Assembly: GCA_026391945.1 (NCBI GenBank)
Contig: JAPLDA010000098.1
Span: 1 to 42,507, forward strand
Length of the DNA: 42,507 nucleotides
Source: Bacteroidota bacterium
GTDB taxonomy: Bacteria > Bacteroidota > Bacteroidia > AKYH767-A > 2013-40CM-41-45
Reading direction: 5' to 3'
Made by a program: the position numbers and the translations under genes. The first letter of the stretch is position 1. Each line of letters opens with the position of its first letter. Under the pieces are notes generated by a model. The model had not been told where the DNA came from. It saw only the letters and a program-made list of their open reading frames with translations, and ran no database searches. This document shows positions 1 to 8,983 of this stretch, in pieces.

Positions 1-1734
1 CTGTCCGTCTCCGAAATTCCATGACCAGCTCGTAACCGGTTGCGGAGTAGTATTGTACATGGTAACCGTTCCTCCGAAACAGGTAACTGTATCCGACCAG
101 GCGAAACCGGCATTCGGCAAAGTTCCGGTCGTGATCCAATGAGAATCTGTCGCAATGCATCCTGCCTGGTTAGTGACTGTAAGTGTTACATGAAAATGTC
201 CAGCGCTTGTAAAAGTATGCGTGATCGTACTCGACGAAGATGTGAAATTTCCCGTGCTGTCTCCGAAGTTCCATACATACTGAACCGGAGGGAAGCTATT
301 AATATTGATGGTGCCTTCGAATAATAATGTTAAAGGAACACAGCCGCTGTCCAATGGAATTTGCGCAGTTGGTGTTACAAAAAAAGATTGAATCCCTACT
401 GTAAATTCCTTCAGATTCAGATGGTGTAGAACAGCCGTGTCTTTGCACCCATAAACATCCGTTACAATAACGTATGGAGTATCGATGCCAAAAAGGGTAT
501 AGGTGTGAGACGGGCTTGCCAGTGCAGAAGTGTTGTTCGCACCACTGGAAGGATCATCAAAATTCCAAAGCCAATGTGCAATATTCGGAGTAGGTACACT
601 GAATGAAACGATCTGTGGCAGAAGACAGCTGAAGGATGGTGTCGCAAGGATGGTTGCATTCGGCCTTGTTCTTACATGGACTATATGTGATGTGGTATGA
701 ATGCAGCCATTTGCCGTAGCGGTGAGTTGAACTGTAAAAAAATTTGAATTTTGAAAAACATGAAATGGATTGGAAGACGTACTGGTGGAACCATCGCCGA
801 AATCCCATGAATAGGAAGCATTGGAAGGAATGGTAATGTTCGAAAAAAGTGCAGTGTCACCCAAACAGATCATGGTATCAGTTGAGAAGGCAGCAGCGGT
901 ATGAATGATTTGCAGGGAATAAGAAAATGAGGCAGTACACAAAGCAGAATTTGCGATCAGGGTAATGTTATAGGTTCCGGTATTGTTATACAGATGGTTC
1001 GGATTGGTTAATGTGGATACATTTCCGGATCCGCTTGACGGGTCCCCGAAATTCCACTGGTAACCACTCACAAACCCGGAAGTAGTGTTGGTAAATGAAA
1101 TGTTGATCGGTGCATTGCATCCGGACGCCGGAGTGGTTACAAAATTTGCAATGGGTCCGTTTACAGTCACCACGTTTTTAGAAATCGTACTGTTGCATCC
1201 GTGAACATCCGATATGATCAGGTTCGCGTGAAACACCTGAGCGAAAGAATAAGTATGGATGGCAACTCCTCCCGTTATGCTGTCAACATACCCGTCATCA
1301 AACGACCATCGCCAATGATTGATGGCTCCAGCGGTTCCGGCTAATGAGTTGCTTGTAAATGTGACCGGTGATCCCGCGCAGGCCGTGTCGGGGTTGACGG
1401 TGAATGCCGCAACAGGATTGGAGTAAACGGTGATATAATTTGTTTTGATTTCCTGGTCAGAAGCAGAACTATTCGAGACCATTAATTTCACCGTATAGGT
1501 TCCCGGTAAACTATATGTTGCAGACGGATTTTCCAGTATGGATGAATTGCCATTGCCGAAATTCCAGTTGTAAGAAGCCGGGTTACCGGTGGATGTGTTG
1601 GTAAAGTTTACCGTAAGCGGCACACATCCTGAAATCACTGATGAGGTGAAATTCGCATTCAGCTGTGCCCTGCAAAAGGTTGAAATGAAAAAGAAAGCAA
1701 CTGTAAAAGGAAAAAATCGAAAAGACTGCATCAT
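1..1734 (-). CDS. Secreted multi-PKD-domain protein, C-terminus cut by window edge
   Basis: The reading frame is open on the minus strand from an ATG at 1734 (a second ATG follows at once) to the window edge, 578 codons without a stop. The first ~25 residues are a signal peptide (hydrophobic FPFTVAFFFIS, then a cleavage-like CRAQ). The rest is a chain of PKD-type beta-sandwich repeats. I count seven core motifs of the W-x-F-G/D-D/N-G kind (YNWNFGNG, WRWSFDDG, YQWNFGDP, YSWDFGDG, WLWNFDDP, YVWNFGDS, WSWNFGDG), the last near the edge. Most repeats carry a conserved Cys just before the T/N-F-T strand. PKD repeats in Bacteroidota are typical of large adhesin-like T9SS cargo, so a C-terminal sorting domain is expected beyond the window; this is inference. 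The gene is monocistronic in view. No specific ligand or enzyme domain is visible. Confidence 0.9.
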   Translation of the reverse strand, partial: MMQSFRFFPFTVAFFFISTFCRAQLNANFTSSVISGCVPLTVNFTNTSTGNPASYNWNFGNGNSSILENPSATYSLPGTYTVKLMVSNSSASDQEIKTNYITVYSNPVAAFTVNPDTACAGSPVTFTSNSLAGTAGAINHWRWSFDDGYVDSITGGVAIHTYSFAQVFHANLIISDVHGCNSTISKNVVTVNGPIANFVTTPASGCNAPINISFTNTTSGFVSGYQWNFGDPSSGSGNVSTLTNPNHLYNNTGTYNITLIANSALCTASFSYSLQIIHTAAAFSTDTMICLGDTALFSNITIPSNASYSWDFGDGSTSTSSNPFHVFQNSNFFTVQLTATANGCIHTTSHIVHVRTRPNATILATPSFSCLLPQIVSFSVPTPNIAHWLWNFDDPSSGANNTSALASPSHTYTLFGIDTPYVIVTDVYGCKDTAVLHHLNLKEFTVGIQSFFVTPTAQIPLDSGCVPLTLLFEGTININSFPPVQYVWNFGDSTGNFTSSSSTITHTFTSAGHFHVTLTVTNQAGCIATDSHWITTGTLPNAGFAWSDTVTCFGGTVTMYNTTPQPVTSWSWNFGDGQ

Positions 1735-2085
1735 CCATTCGTTTAATATTTTACTAAGTAACGATTTTATTTCGAAGCAACAAACAGCTCTTCGATTTAT
1801 ACCGATGCGGTATCTGTAATAGTCCAATACGCCTATCGGCTTTTGGCTTATAACAGCTACTCTATCGGCATAATACCTCCGCCGAGTCGGATTGGATTAT
1901 TTTATAATGCGTAATGGTATTACAGTCAATTACGGGGAATGGTGTTCATTTGGCTTCTCATGACTTTGTATAAAGGTTGATTGATTTGATTCAGTAATTG
2001 AGCAACGAACAGCAAATGGTCAGATGGTCTGTCGTCTCCTCGTCTCAAAATTGATTGCATGAATAAACTGACAAGCGATTGTGTA
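1735..2085. other. Intergenic region, no gene recognised
   Basis: About 350 bases lie between the start of the PKD gene and the 3' end of the next minus-strand gene. They should hold the PKD gene promoter, but I see no clear TAnnTTTG box on the minus strand. Short open frames here (such as a 62-codon one at 1926-2114 on the minus strand) have no recognisable product and overlap the neighbouring gene end. I see no strong hairpin or repeat. Confidence 0.5.
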
Positions 2086-2382
2086 TCAAAAAAGTTTATA
2101 AACCGTATCCACAATTTTTTCTTCGATCTTCAGCGAATCCTTTTCTGTTTTCCTGATCCCGCTTAAAAGAACCGTTACATTCACCTTGCTGATCAGCTTT
2201 TCTCTTTTTTCTATTTTGATGTGAAGCAGAACTTTGTTGCCAAAAATTTTTCTACCTCGTTCAGCAGTGACTTCTCCTTTTTTTTCATTGGAGCTCGTGA
2301 TGCGGAAGTCATTCCGGTCGCAGACTTTTTCGATGGATTTAAAAACTTCACCAAACGGGTAGTGAAGCAGGGCTGATCTCAT
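2086..2382 (-). CDS. Small protein of unknown function (98 aa)
   Basis: A 98-residue, Lys/Glu-rich soluble protein with no signal peptide or membrane segment. The sequence alternates basic and hydrophobic residues in strand-like stretches (for example KVLLHIKIEKREKLISKVNV and VNVTVLLSG), suggesting a small alpha/beta fold. I do not recognise the family. The open frame, ATG start, codon use like its neighbours and a promoter-like box just upstream support it as a real gene. It is followed by a ~140 bp gap and then, on the same strand, its upstream neighbour acs. It may be a second transcript, because it has its own candidate promoter. No function is proposed. Confidence 0.7.
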   Translation of the reverse strand: MRSALLHYPFGEVFKSIEKVCDRNDFRITSSNEKKGEVTAERGRKIFGNKVLLHIKIEKREKLISKVNVTVLLSGIRKTEKDSLKIEEKIVDTVYKLF

Positions 2383-2392
2383 GGTTTGAATT

Positions 2393-2400
2393 CAAAAATA
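2393..2400 (-). promoter_or_regulatory. Candidate -7 box (TATTTTTG) for the 98-aa gene
   Basis: On the minus strand this reads TATTTTTG, matching the Bacteroidota TAnnTTTG -7 consensus, 10 bases before the ATG at 2382. The -33 element is weak, a TTTAC around 2422-2426. Such a short leader would place transcription start close to the start codon. Confidence 0.35.
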
Positions 2401-2449
2401 TGAAACGAAAAAAAATCGCTTGTAAAGTTAAGCAATTTCATGATGCAGG

Positions 2450-2466
2450 GATGAACCGGGTTCATC
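2450..2466. repeat. Short perfect hairpin between acs and the 98-aa gene
   Basis: GATGAAC, a three-base CGG loop and GTTCATC form a perfect 7-bp stem. There is no T-tract on either side, so it is not a classical intrinsic terminator. It lies 57 bases past the acs stop and could be an mRNA 3'-end stabiliser or chance. Confidence 0.35.
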
Positions 2467-2522
2467 ATCTTACCCTGGCCACCGGAAAATTACAGATTCA
2501 CAACCACCCGATCAGATGAGGA

Positions 2523-4321
2523 TTACAATTTTCCTTTTTTGATTTCATCCACCACAGCAGGATCCAACAGGGTGGTGGTATCTCCCAAATCAGAAGTTTC
2601 TCCTTCGGCAATTTTCCGCAGGATCCTTCTCATGATTTTTCCGCTGCGGGTTTTCGGCAGCCCTGTCACAAACTGGATTTTATCCGGCTTGGCAATGGAG
2701 CCAATGATGCGTGATACCGTTAAAAGAATATCCTCCCTGGCAAGATTCTCATCACCATGATGCCCGTTGTAAATCACAAAAGCATAAATCCCCTGGCCTT
2801 TGATGTTGTGAGGGAAACCAACGACAGCACTCTCCACCACACCTGCATGCATGTTGATGGCATTTTCAACTTCAGCGGTTCCGATCCGGTGGCCGCTTAC
2901 ATTCAGCACATCATCCACGCGGCCCGTGATCCTGTAGTTTCCTTCTTCATCACGCAAACAGCCATCGCCGGTGAAATACATGTTATCATACGTAGCAAAA
3001 TAATTCAGGCGGCAACGTTCATGATCGCCGTAAGTGGTTCGTAACATTCCCGGCCATGGAAACTTGATACAAAGATTGCCACCGACGTTGTTGCCTTCAA
3101 TTTCTTTTCCGTTTTCATCAACAAGGCAAGGCTGCACACCTGGAAGCGGAACCGTTGCATGAGCTGGCTTATGTGGTGTGACATCGGCAAGATTGGAGAT
3201 CATGATTCCGCCGGTCTCTGTTTGCCACCACGTATCCACCACCGGGCATTTTTCTTTCCCGATGTTTTTATGATACCAGTGCCATGCTTCTTCATTGATC
3301 GGTTCACCAACCGTTCCAAGCACTTTCAATGAATCCAGTTTTTTGTCTTTGACGTGAGTCAGTCCGAAAGCCATCAGGCTGCGAATGGCTGTTGGCGCGG
3401 TGTACAAGATATCCACATCAAATTTATCCGCGATGTCCCAGAAACGGCCGGCATCGGGATACGTTGGAATGCCCTCGAACATCAGCGTGGTGGCGCCGGC
3501 GCTGAGTGGTCCGTAAATGATGTAACTGTGGCCGGTGATCCAGCCGATGTCGGCCGTACAGAAATGAATTTGCCCGGGCTGGTATTGAAAAACATTTACA
3601 AACGTGTAATTCGCCCACACCATGTAACCCGCGCAGGTATGAACAACACCTTTCGGTTTTCCGGTTGATCCGGATGTGTACAGGATGAACAGCATGTCTT
3701 CCGCATCCATTTCTTCCGCGACAAAATCCGGATTGCCCTGCGTTTCCACTTTTTTAATTTCATCTTCCCACTATCCTTCCCACCGCGAAACGCACCGTCG
3801 CAAGTGATGATGAATTCTGCTTTTGCATCCTGCAAACGGTCGGCAATCGATTGGGAAGAAAATCCGCCGAACACAACGGAATGCACAGCTCCGACTCTCG
3901 CACAGGCGAGCACGGCAATGGCCAGTTCCGGAATCATCCCCATGTAAATGCACACGCGGTCGCCTTTTTTGACACCGTTATTTTTCAGAACGTTGGAGAA
4001 TTGTTTGACCTTAAACAAAAGTTCCTTGTACGTGAGGATGCGGTGATGCTCTTCCGGATCATTCGGTTCCCAGATGATGGCCGGTTTGTTCCCGAGTTTT
4101 TCGATGTGACGGTCGAGGCAGTTCTCCGTGATGTTGAGCTTGCCGCCGGAAAACCATTTGATATCCGGATCTTTGAAATTCCATTCGAGAACGGTATCCC
4201 ATTTTTTCCGCCAGTAAAAATTTTCTGCGATTTCACTCCAGAAAGTTTCCGGATTCTCCACACTTTTTTTGTAGGCAGCATGGTATTCTTTGGAAGTCCT
4301 GACCTGGTATGGATATGACAT
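2523..4321 (-). pseudogene. acs: Acetyl-CoA synthetase gene, broken by internal deletion and frameshift
   Basis: Acs makes acetyl-CoA from acetate, ATP and CoA through an acetyl-AMP intermediate. The N-terminal part (ATG at 4321) runs as normal Acs through residues 1-182 (SVVFGGFSSQSIADRLQDA, ending CDGAFRGGK). The frame is then lost near 3775. The C-terminal part continues in another frame from WEDEIKKVE to the stop at 2523. It keeps the adenylation P-loop [10 protein letters not shown], the WWQTETGG motif and the acetylatable Lys region [11 protein letters not shown]. Comparing with the family spacing I remember, about 40 residues between RGGK and WEDE are reduced to 5 bases, a loss of roughly 115 bases. 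An 8-base repeat GTGGGAAG sits twice at the junction. As written, the gene gives a 241-aa truncated product; a downstream GTG could start the C-terminal part but would not make a working enzyme. An assembly error is the main alternative. Confidence 0.9.
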
Positions 4322-4470
4322 GGCTTAATTTTTTAAAATAATTTTCAATTCAATATTAGAGGAAAAAAATCAAATAACGAAAACCATTCAGTTTTTGGGT
4401 AGTGGTTCAGAATGAAATGTGTCTTAAATGATCAGCGAATAAGAATCAGTACGAAAATACAAAGCAAGAG

Positions 4471-4502
4471 TTTGCGATTCATCCGGAAATAAATTAGATT
4501 TG
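4471..4502 (+). promoter_or_regulatory. Promoter of the toxin-antitoxin pair
   Basis: TTTG at 4471-4474 and TAGATTTG at 4495-4502 are separated by 20 bases, a good fit to the Bacteroidota -33/-7 pattern (TTG, 19-20 bases, TAnnTTTG). Transcription would start near 4509, about 10 bases before the antitoxin ATG at 4519. It lies in the 197-bp region shared with the divergent acs gene. Confidence 0.55.
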
Positions 4503-4518
4503 CTTTAAATAAAAAAGC

Positions 4519-4746
4519 ATGTCACCTTATCTTTCGGAGATTTTTAAACTTAGCATACCCGAACGCATTCTTCTTGTTGAAGCTATCTGGGACAGCATTG
4601 CCATCGAAGGCGACAAAAAAAATTCGTATGCATTGAGTGATGAACAGGTCAGGTTTTTAGAGGAAGAATTAAAAGATTATTCCAACCGTCCTGAAGAGGG
4701 TTCGTCATGGGAAGAAATTAAGAAAAGGATTCTCAGTAAAAAATGA
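4519..4746 (+). CDS. Antitoxin, putative addiction-module component family
   Basis: A 75-residue acidic protein that fits the short 'addiction module component' antitoxin family (TIGR02574 / Unstab_antitox). The typical N-terminal pattern is present (LSIPERILLVEAIWDSIA, as in the family's L-x-x-x-E-R-L-x-L-V-E-x-L-W-D-S-I), followed by a helix with LSDEQVRFLEEELKDY and a C-terminal WEEIKKRI, which is the usual toxin-wrapping tail. The stop TGA overlaps the toxin start ATG as ATGA, the classic translationally coupled arrangement. Antitoxins of this kind neutralise RelE/ParE toxins and repress their own promoter; that is known for the family and not shown here. The antitoxin is intact although the partner toxin is interrupted. 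Confidence 0.88.
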   Translation: MSPYLSEIFKLSIPERILLVEAIWDSIAIEGDKKNSYALSDEQVRFLEEELKDYSNRPEEGSSWEEIKKRILSKK

Positions 4747-5033
4747 GTTACCAACTCATCACCCGGAAGCCGGCAGAGATTCACCTTCAGGAAGCATTCG
4801 CATGGTATGAAACGTAAAGGGTCGGTCTTGGTCATGAATTTTTAATCAGCGTTGAAACAACACTGGCTTTTATTGAAAATAACCCATGGGCATTCCAATC
4901 CCGTTATAAAAACATTCATTGTGCATTAACTCCTCGTTTTCCTTATGGAATTTTTTATTTTGTGGAGGATGTTAAAATTGTTGTCGTCGCCGTTTTTCAT
5001 TTAAGCCGCAATCCCAAACGCTGGAAGAAATAA
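4743..5033 (+). pseudogene. RelE/ParE-family toxin interrupted by an in-frame stop
   Basis: From the ATG at 4743 the frame encodes a RelE/ParE-fold toxin of 96 codons, but codon 25 is TAA (4815-4817). The frame then stays open to the natural TAA at 5031. The pieces match the family: N-terminal EAFAWYE, then after the stop RVGLGHEFLISVE (family W-Y-E-x-x-R-x-G-L-G-x-x-F), then PRFPYGIFYFVED and a C-terminal VFHLSRNPKRW. The stop falls two codons after the Glu of the conserved WYE. A single C-to-T change of CAA would explain it, because Gln is common there. A 24-residue peptide would be non-toxic, and restart downstream is unlikely because no good start codon follows quickly. No other lesion is visible, which suggests recent inactivation or a sequencing error. 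Confidence 0.85.
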
Positions 5034-5055
5034 TTTTCTGTAACCAGGTTTCGCT

Positions 5056-5134
5056 TTCATGTGCTGCCAGGTTTTCCAACCCGGCAGAAAAAGTCTTAGT
5101 CCGTATCAGGTTGGGAAACCTGACACCACATGAA
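5056..5134. repeat. REP/MITE-like element: long inverted repeat whose two arms are each palindromic
   Basis: Left hairpin 5064-5087: CTGCCAGGTT, loop TTCC, AACCCGGCAG (one mismatch). Right hairpin 5106-5123: TCAGGTT, loop GGGA, AACCTGA (perfect). The arms are also inverted copies of each other, and the similarity extends outward to CATGTG (5058-5063) and CACATG (5127-5132), so the whole 75-bp unit is one imperfect inverted repeat with about five mismatches in 26 positions. It lies between the decayed toxin and the convergent MFS gene. There is no T-tract, so it is not a normal terminator. The design resembles paired REP sequences or a small MITE; no transposase is nearby. Confidence 0.7.
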
Positions 5135-5240
5135 TTGATTTCAACGAAATGTGAATCGATAAGACAATACGAATGGAGATGCCGGCTTTTATTTTCACCC
5201 GTTCTCCGTTTCCAATTTCACTTCTAAATGAGGTACTGAA

Positions 5241-6467
5241 TTATTTTTCTCTGTGATGAACATAAGATGCCAGTGATCGCATGGCGAGAAAGGTGCTTAG
5301 CGCAGTGAGGACAGCACCCGCCAGGAAAGCAGCTCCAGGAAAATATACCGGGGCATCGCTCCTGGTGAAGTAAGAGAAGATGTTGGTCATGAGCAACGGT
5401 CCGATGATGGAAGTGACGCTGATGAGACTCGTTAATCCGCCTTGAAGTTCTCCCTGTTCATTCGCCGGAACCTGTGAGGAGATGATGGATTGCAGTGCCG
5501 GACCGAAGATTCCTCCCAGGCAATACGGAACCATGAAGGCAAACATCATCCAGCCTTTATTGGCAAAGGCAAATAAGATGAACCCGATTCCATACATCAT
5601 GAGCCCTGCGTACACCGACCATTTCTGGCCGATTTTAGGAATGATGATGCGGATCAGTCCGCCTTGTACGATCGCCACTAAAATTCCAAATGAACCAAGT
5701 GAATAACCAACCATGGCTTCGTTCCATTTGAAATTTTCCATCGTGTAAAATGACCAGGTGCTGTGTACGGCATGACTGGCAATGTAAATACAGATCAGGG
5801 AACCGATCAATCCGCCGATAACAGGATATTTATTCAGTTGGATCAAGGTACCGACAGGATTCGCACGCTTCCATTCAAATTTTCTCCGGTGCTTTTTACT
5901 TAAAGATTCTGGAAGGATAAAATAACCGTACATCCAGTTGAGGAAGGTAAGTCCTGCTGATGCAAAGAAAGGAATGCGCGAACCGTATTGCCCTAGCGTA
6001 CCTCCGAGAACAGGACCGATAATAAATCCAAGGCCGAAGGCCACTCCGACCATTCCGAAATTCTGCGCGCGTTTTTCGGGTGGAGAGATATCGGCGATGT
6101 AAGCGGTTGCCGTGGTAAAACTCGCTCCCCCCATTCCTGCAATGATTCGTCCGACAAACAACCAGCCGATCGAAGGAGCGAAGGAAAGAAACAGGTAATC
6201 AATGCCAAGTCCGAATAATGAAATGAGAAGGATCGGCCTCCGTCCAAAACGGTCGCTGAGGTTTCCCAATACCGGCGAAAATAAAAACTGCATGATGGAG
6301 TAGGAGAACAGCAGCCAGCCGCCATAACGCGCAGCAGTACTCATGTCACCATGGATCATTTCGCTGATCAGTTTCGGCATCACCGGGATGATGATTCCCA
6401 GGCCGATCACATCCAGCAAAAGTGTGAAGAAAATAAAACCAAGTGCAGCGGGCCGTTTACCTGTCAT
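5241..6467 (-). CDS. MFS transporter, TetA (TCR/Tet)-like
   Basis: A 408-residue integral inner-membrane protein with the length and layout of 12-helix MFS drug:proton antiporters. Visible signatures are motif A between helices 2 and 3 ([14 protein letters not shown], residues 68-81), [11 protein letters not shown] in helix 4 (Arg107), and the antiporter motif [17 protein letters not shown] in helix 5 (147-162). [14 protein letters not shown] in helix 1 is typical of the TetA branch. In this branch the protein exports tetracycline or related compounds in exchange for protons, but chromosomal Bacteroidota members are often uncharacterised, so a resistance phenotype should not be assumed. The start ATG at 6467 is 77 bp from a divergent secreted-protein gene. 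It has no clear operon partner. Confidence 0.88.
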   Translation of the reverse strand: MTGKRPAALGFIFFTLLLDVIGLGIIIPVMPKLISEMIHGDMSTAARYGGWLLFSYSIMQFLFSPVLGNLSDRFGRRPILLISLFGLGIDYLFLSFAPSIGWLFVGRIIAGMGGASFTTATAYIADISPPEKRAQNFGMVGVAFGLGFIIGPVLGGTLGQYGSRIPFFASAGLTFLNWMYGYFILPESLSKKHRRKFEWKRANPVGTLIQLNKYPVIGGLIGSLICIYIASHAVHSTWSFYTMENFKWNEAMVGYSLGSFGILVAIVQGGLIRIIIPKIGQKWSVYAGLMMYGIGFILFAFANKGWMMFAFMVPYCLGGIFGPALQSIISSQVPANEQGELQGGLTSLISVTSIIGPLLMTNIFSYFTRSDAPVYFPGAAFLAGAVLTALSTFLAMRSLASYVHHREK

Positions 6468-6510
6468 GTAAAATTATTTCGCTGCAATAATAATCCTTTT
6501 TATAAAAGCG

Positions 6511-6518
6511 TAAATTTG
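6511..6518 (+). promoter_or_regulatory. Candidate -7 box (TAAATTTG) for the secreted protein at 6545
   Basis: TAAATTTG matches the TAnnTTTG consensus, 27 bases upstream of the ATG at 6545. The -33 position has only a T-run (around 6496-6501), so the match is partial. It sits in the 77-bp divergent gap with the MFS gene. Confidence 0.45.
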
Positions 6519-6544
6519 CTTTCGTATTTTCATCTGATAATAAC

Positions 6545-8557
6545 ATGAATTCTTTAACCATGACGAAGTTCAGACTCCTGATAATTTTTCTTTCCTGTAT
6601 TTCGGCTTCATCCGGGCAACAGGTTCAATCACCTGTTAAATTCCCGGTGGATGACATCAATAATTCATTGAATCAGCTATCACAGCAACCATTAACCTCA
6701 TTGAAGAAAGAAAATAATTCTTTCGATCCGGCTTCTGTGAAAAGTCCGTTTCAACTGCTGAAGAAAATGAAAGAGTTACAAAACCATCCTTTCAGAAAAG
6801 GTGTACTGCAGAATACGATTCAGCAAATTGATACGGTGCTGGTCGGAGATGTTCCCAACGACACGCTCGTGATCACAGGAAGTTACACTCACAACGGGCC
6901 CGTCTTTGTTTTCAATGATGGTGTGCTGATCGTTCACAATGCCAATGTCACGAATGTAGGTGACGTCTATGTTTTCGGATCAGGAAGAATCCTGGCGGAT
7001 TCGTCATCGCTCTTCTTTCCCCAGCAATATTTTTATGAACGTTCTCTTGTGGTGGTTCAGAACAGTTATGTGCACATGGAAGCCTGCTCACTCAGCTATG
7101 GAGGATTTTCTCATAACCTGTTGGTTGCCGACTCAGCCATATTCGATGTGCAACAATGTTACTTCAATGACTGGACGACAGCAGGGTTGTACGGACATCC
7201 TTTGGTAAATCTTCATGGTGTGAATCTCGGTGGCGAATACATTCTGACCGATCATGCAACGGCAACATTCAATCATGTGAATACACTGATTCTCTGGCAC
7301 CACTTCCCTGATTCTTCCGTGATCAATTTTTCATTTCCCAACGGAGCGAATGTCAGCAACTATGTTTTCAACAATTCCATTCCGGGAATCAGCGGAATCG
7401 GTTATGATGTTCATGCCGATACCTGTACAGGCGTCGGCTGGGGATTGATGCCGGTGAACGGATCGGATGTCACCATTTCCAACTCTTCCATTCGCGCTGT
7501 GGGCGCATGGTTTCAGCACGGCGATACGGTAAGCGTTTCCGGGCTGGTCGACAATTCGAATTACACAAACTTCACGGCTCCTCTTGCCGACCGCAACCTT
7601 CATTTCATCAACTCATCTGTGCAGACCTGGAGTTTGTATGTGTTCGATACGTCAAGGATCAGCATCAGCGGCTGCATACTCGGCGAAGTCGGATGCCAGG
7701 GACGATCGTATGCATCTTCCTCACAGTTTTTCCTCGATGGTTCCGGGGGATATTTCTGGTCGACCGATACCAGCCTGGTGATTGCTTCTTCCGTAAGCAT
7801 TACTTCCAGCGTACGAAGCGAACGGAATGGAATTTTTGTAATGGGATATAGTGCATTGACAGGCGGAACTGCATCAGCGATTGGGAACAGTGTGTTGATT
7901 GTCGTTCAGAGTTCATTGCCGCAGGATCCGGTGGCATATGACAAAGCCGTTGCCTGGCTGGCCAACATCGCGCAACCTGCTTCTGCCTATGTGAATTCGA
8001 TGATCCCGGTAACAGGTTCTGCATGGATCGACCAGGGACCGCTGGGTTCGTTTATGGATTTTGGAAGTTACAGTTTGTATTACCAGCAACAGGGGACTGC
8101 TAACTGGAATCCGCTGGTGATTGATTCGACTACGGAAATCAGGAATGGAACTTTAGGAAGCTGGAATACTGACAGCCTGTCTCCGGGAAATTATTTTCTG
8201 AAGCTGGTACTTTCGAACAATTTGGGCGACAGCGTGGAAGCCGTTAAGAGTGTAACGCTACTTCCTTCCATTCTATCTGTTCTGAGTAACGATGATCCGA
8301 ACCGGTATTCATTGAAACTGTATCCTGATCCTGTTTCGCGTGTGGTTACCGGCGAAGCCACTTTTGAAAAGGCTGAACGCGTCAGGGCTGTTTTGTTTGA
8401 TGCTTTTGGGAATGAAAAAAATAAGTGCGACATACAAGTAAATAAAGGAACCTGGCAGTTCGGGATGGATGTCAGCGATTACCCCGATGGGATGTATTTT
8501 ATTCAACTGTTTCTTGAGCAGGAAAAAATAACCAGACGTTTTATCGTTCACCATTAG
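6545..8557 (+). CDS. Secreted T9SS cargo with beta-helix-like body (670 aa)
   Basis: The N-terminus is a signal peptide (FRLLIIFLSCISASSGQQ). The start could be the ATG at 6545 or the in-frame ATG at 6560 (MTKFRLL). The body from about residue 90 to 500 is rich in short strand-turn repeats with Asn and Gly (for example VITGSYTHNGPVFVFNDG, VLIVHNANVTNVGDVYVFG). These look like the rungs of a right-handed parallel beta-helix, as in pectate-lyase-fold or adhesin-like proteins. No catalytic motif stands out. The last ~80 residues are a type IX secretion sorting domain (LKLYPDPVS, then LFDAFGNEK, YPDGMYFIQL, TRRFIVHH). Expected location is the cell surface or outside the cell. It appears to be transcribed alone. 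Confidence 0.85.
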   Translation: MNSLTMTKFRLLIIFLSCISASSGQQVQSPVKFPVDDINNSLNQLSQQPLTSLKKENNSFDPASVKSPFQLLKKMKELQNHPFRKGVLQNTIQQIDTVLVGDVPNDTLVITGSYTHNGPVFVFNDGVLIVHNANVTNVGDVYVFGSGRILADSSSLFFPQQYFYERSLVVVQNSYVHMEACSLSYGGFSHNLLVADSAIFDVQQCYFNDWTTAGLYGHPLVNLHGVNLGGEYILTDHATATFNHVNTLILWHHFPDSSVINFSFPNGANVSNYVFNNSIPGISGIGYDVHADTCTGVGWGLMPVNGSDVTISNSSIRAVGAWFQHGDTVSVSGLVDNSNYTNFTAPLADRNLHFINSSVQTWSLYVFDTSRISISGCILGEVGCQGRSYASSSQFFLDGSGGYFWSTDTSLVIASSVSITSSVRSERNGIFVMGYSALTGGTASAIGNSVLIVVQSSLPQDPVAYDKAVAWLANIAQPASAYVNSMIPVTGSAWIDQGPLGSFMDFGSYSLYYQQQGTANWNPLVIDSTTEIRNGTLGSWNTDSLSPGNYFLKLVLSNNLGDSVEAVKSVTLLPSILSVLSNDDPNRYSLKLYPDPVSRVVTGEATFEKAERVRAVLFDAFGNEKNKCDIQVNKGTWQFGMDVSDYPDGMYFIQLFLEQEKITRRFIVHH

Positions 8558-8983
8558 AAAAAAAGTTTTTTTGATTTCTTTTGACTTTCATGATCATGTA
8601 AGAGATTCCGGTATTTCTTTTTTTTTTGAAATTTCCTTTTGATAACCCTGAATTTTCACTGTTGGATCTTAAAAAAACAAGCGGGAAAACGGGTGGAAAT
8701 AAAATCAGGCGTTATATTCCTGAAAGCATGAACCGGAAAGGGTTCCAGCCATGTCGGAAGAAGTTTATGAAAGAAGGAATGAAAAAAAACAATGCTCAAA
8801 AGGAGATATTTCAGTGCTTCGCAAAGCCGGATAGTCGCCTCCACAAATTTTTTCTTCACCTGTAAGGTATTCATGGTTTTTCTGAAAACGAAGGCATTTT
8901 ATTTCGTTAGACTTTGTAGTTTGATCATAATTGATCCGATCAGGTAATCTCTTGCAACAAAGTTTATTGCTAAATAATTCTAA
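8558..8983. other. Intergenic region, AT-rich, no convincing gene
   Basis: A 426-base gap between two plus-strand secreted-protein genes. It begins with A7-G-T7, which could form a weak hairpin, and contains T-runs near 8620. Open frames of 72-79 codons on both strands overlap each other, lack recognisable motifs and have an unusual composition, so I do not call them. The promoter of the 8984 gene should lie in the last 80 bases; I find only a loose match (TAGACTTTG near 8908). Confidence 0.45.

Noticed and set aside
2450-2466. Hairpin after acs as an intrinsic terminator
   Set aside because: No T-tract on either strand, so only a possible mRNA end structure is noted.
5241-6467. MFS gene as evidence of acquired tetracycline resistance
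   Set aside because: TetA-like chromosomal transporters are common in the phylum and no mobile element or resistance context is next to it except the small palindromic repeat.
8626-8874. Overlapping 79- and 72-codon frames on both strands in the gap after the beta-helix protein
   Set aside because: They overlap each other, have no motif or promoter, and their composition is unlike neighbouring genes.
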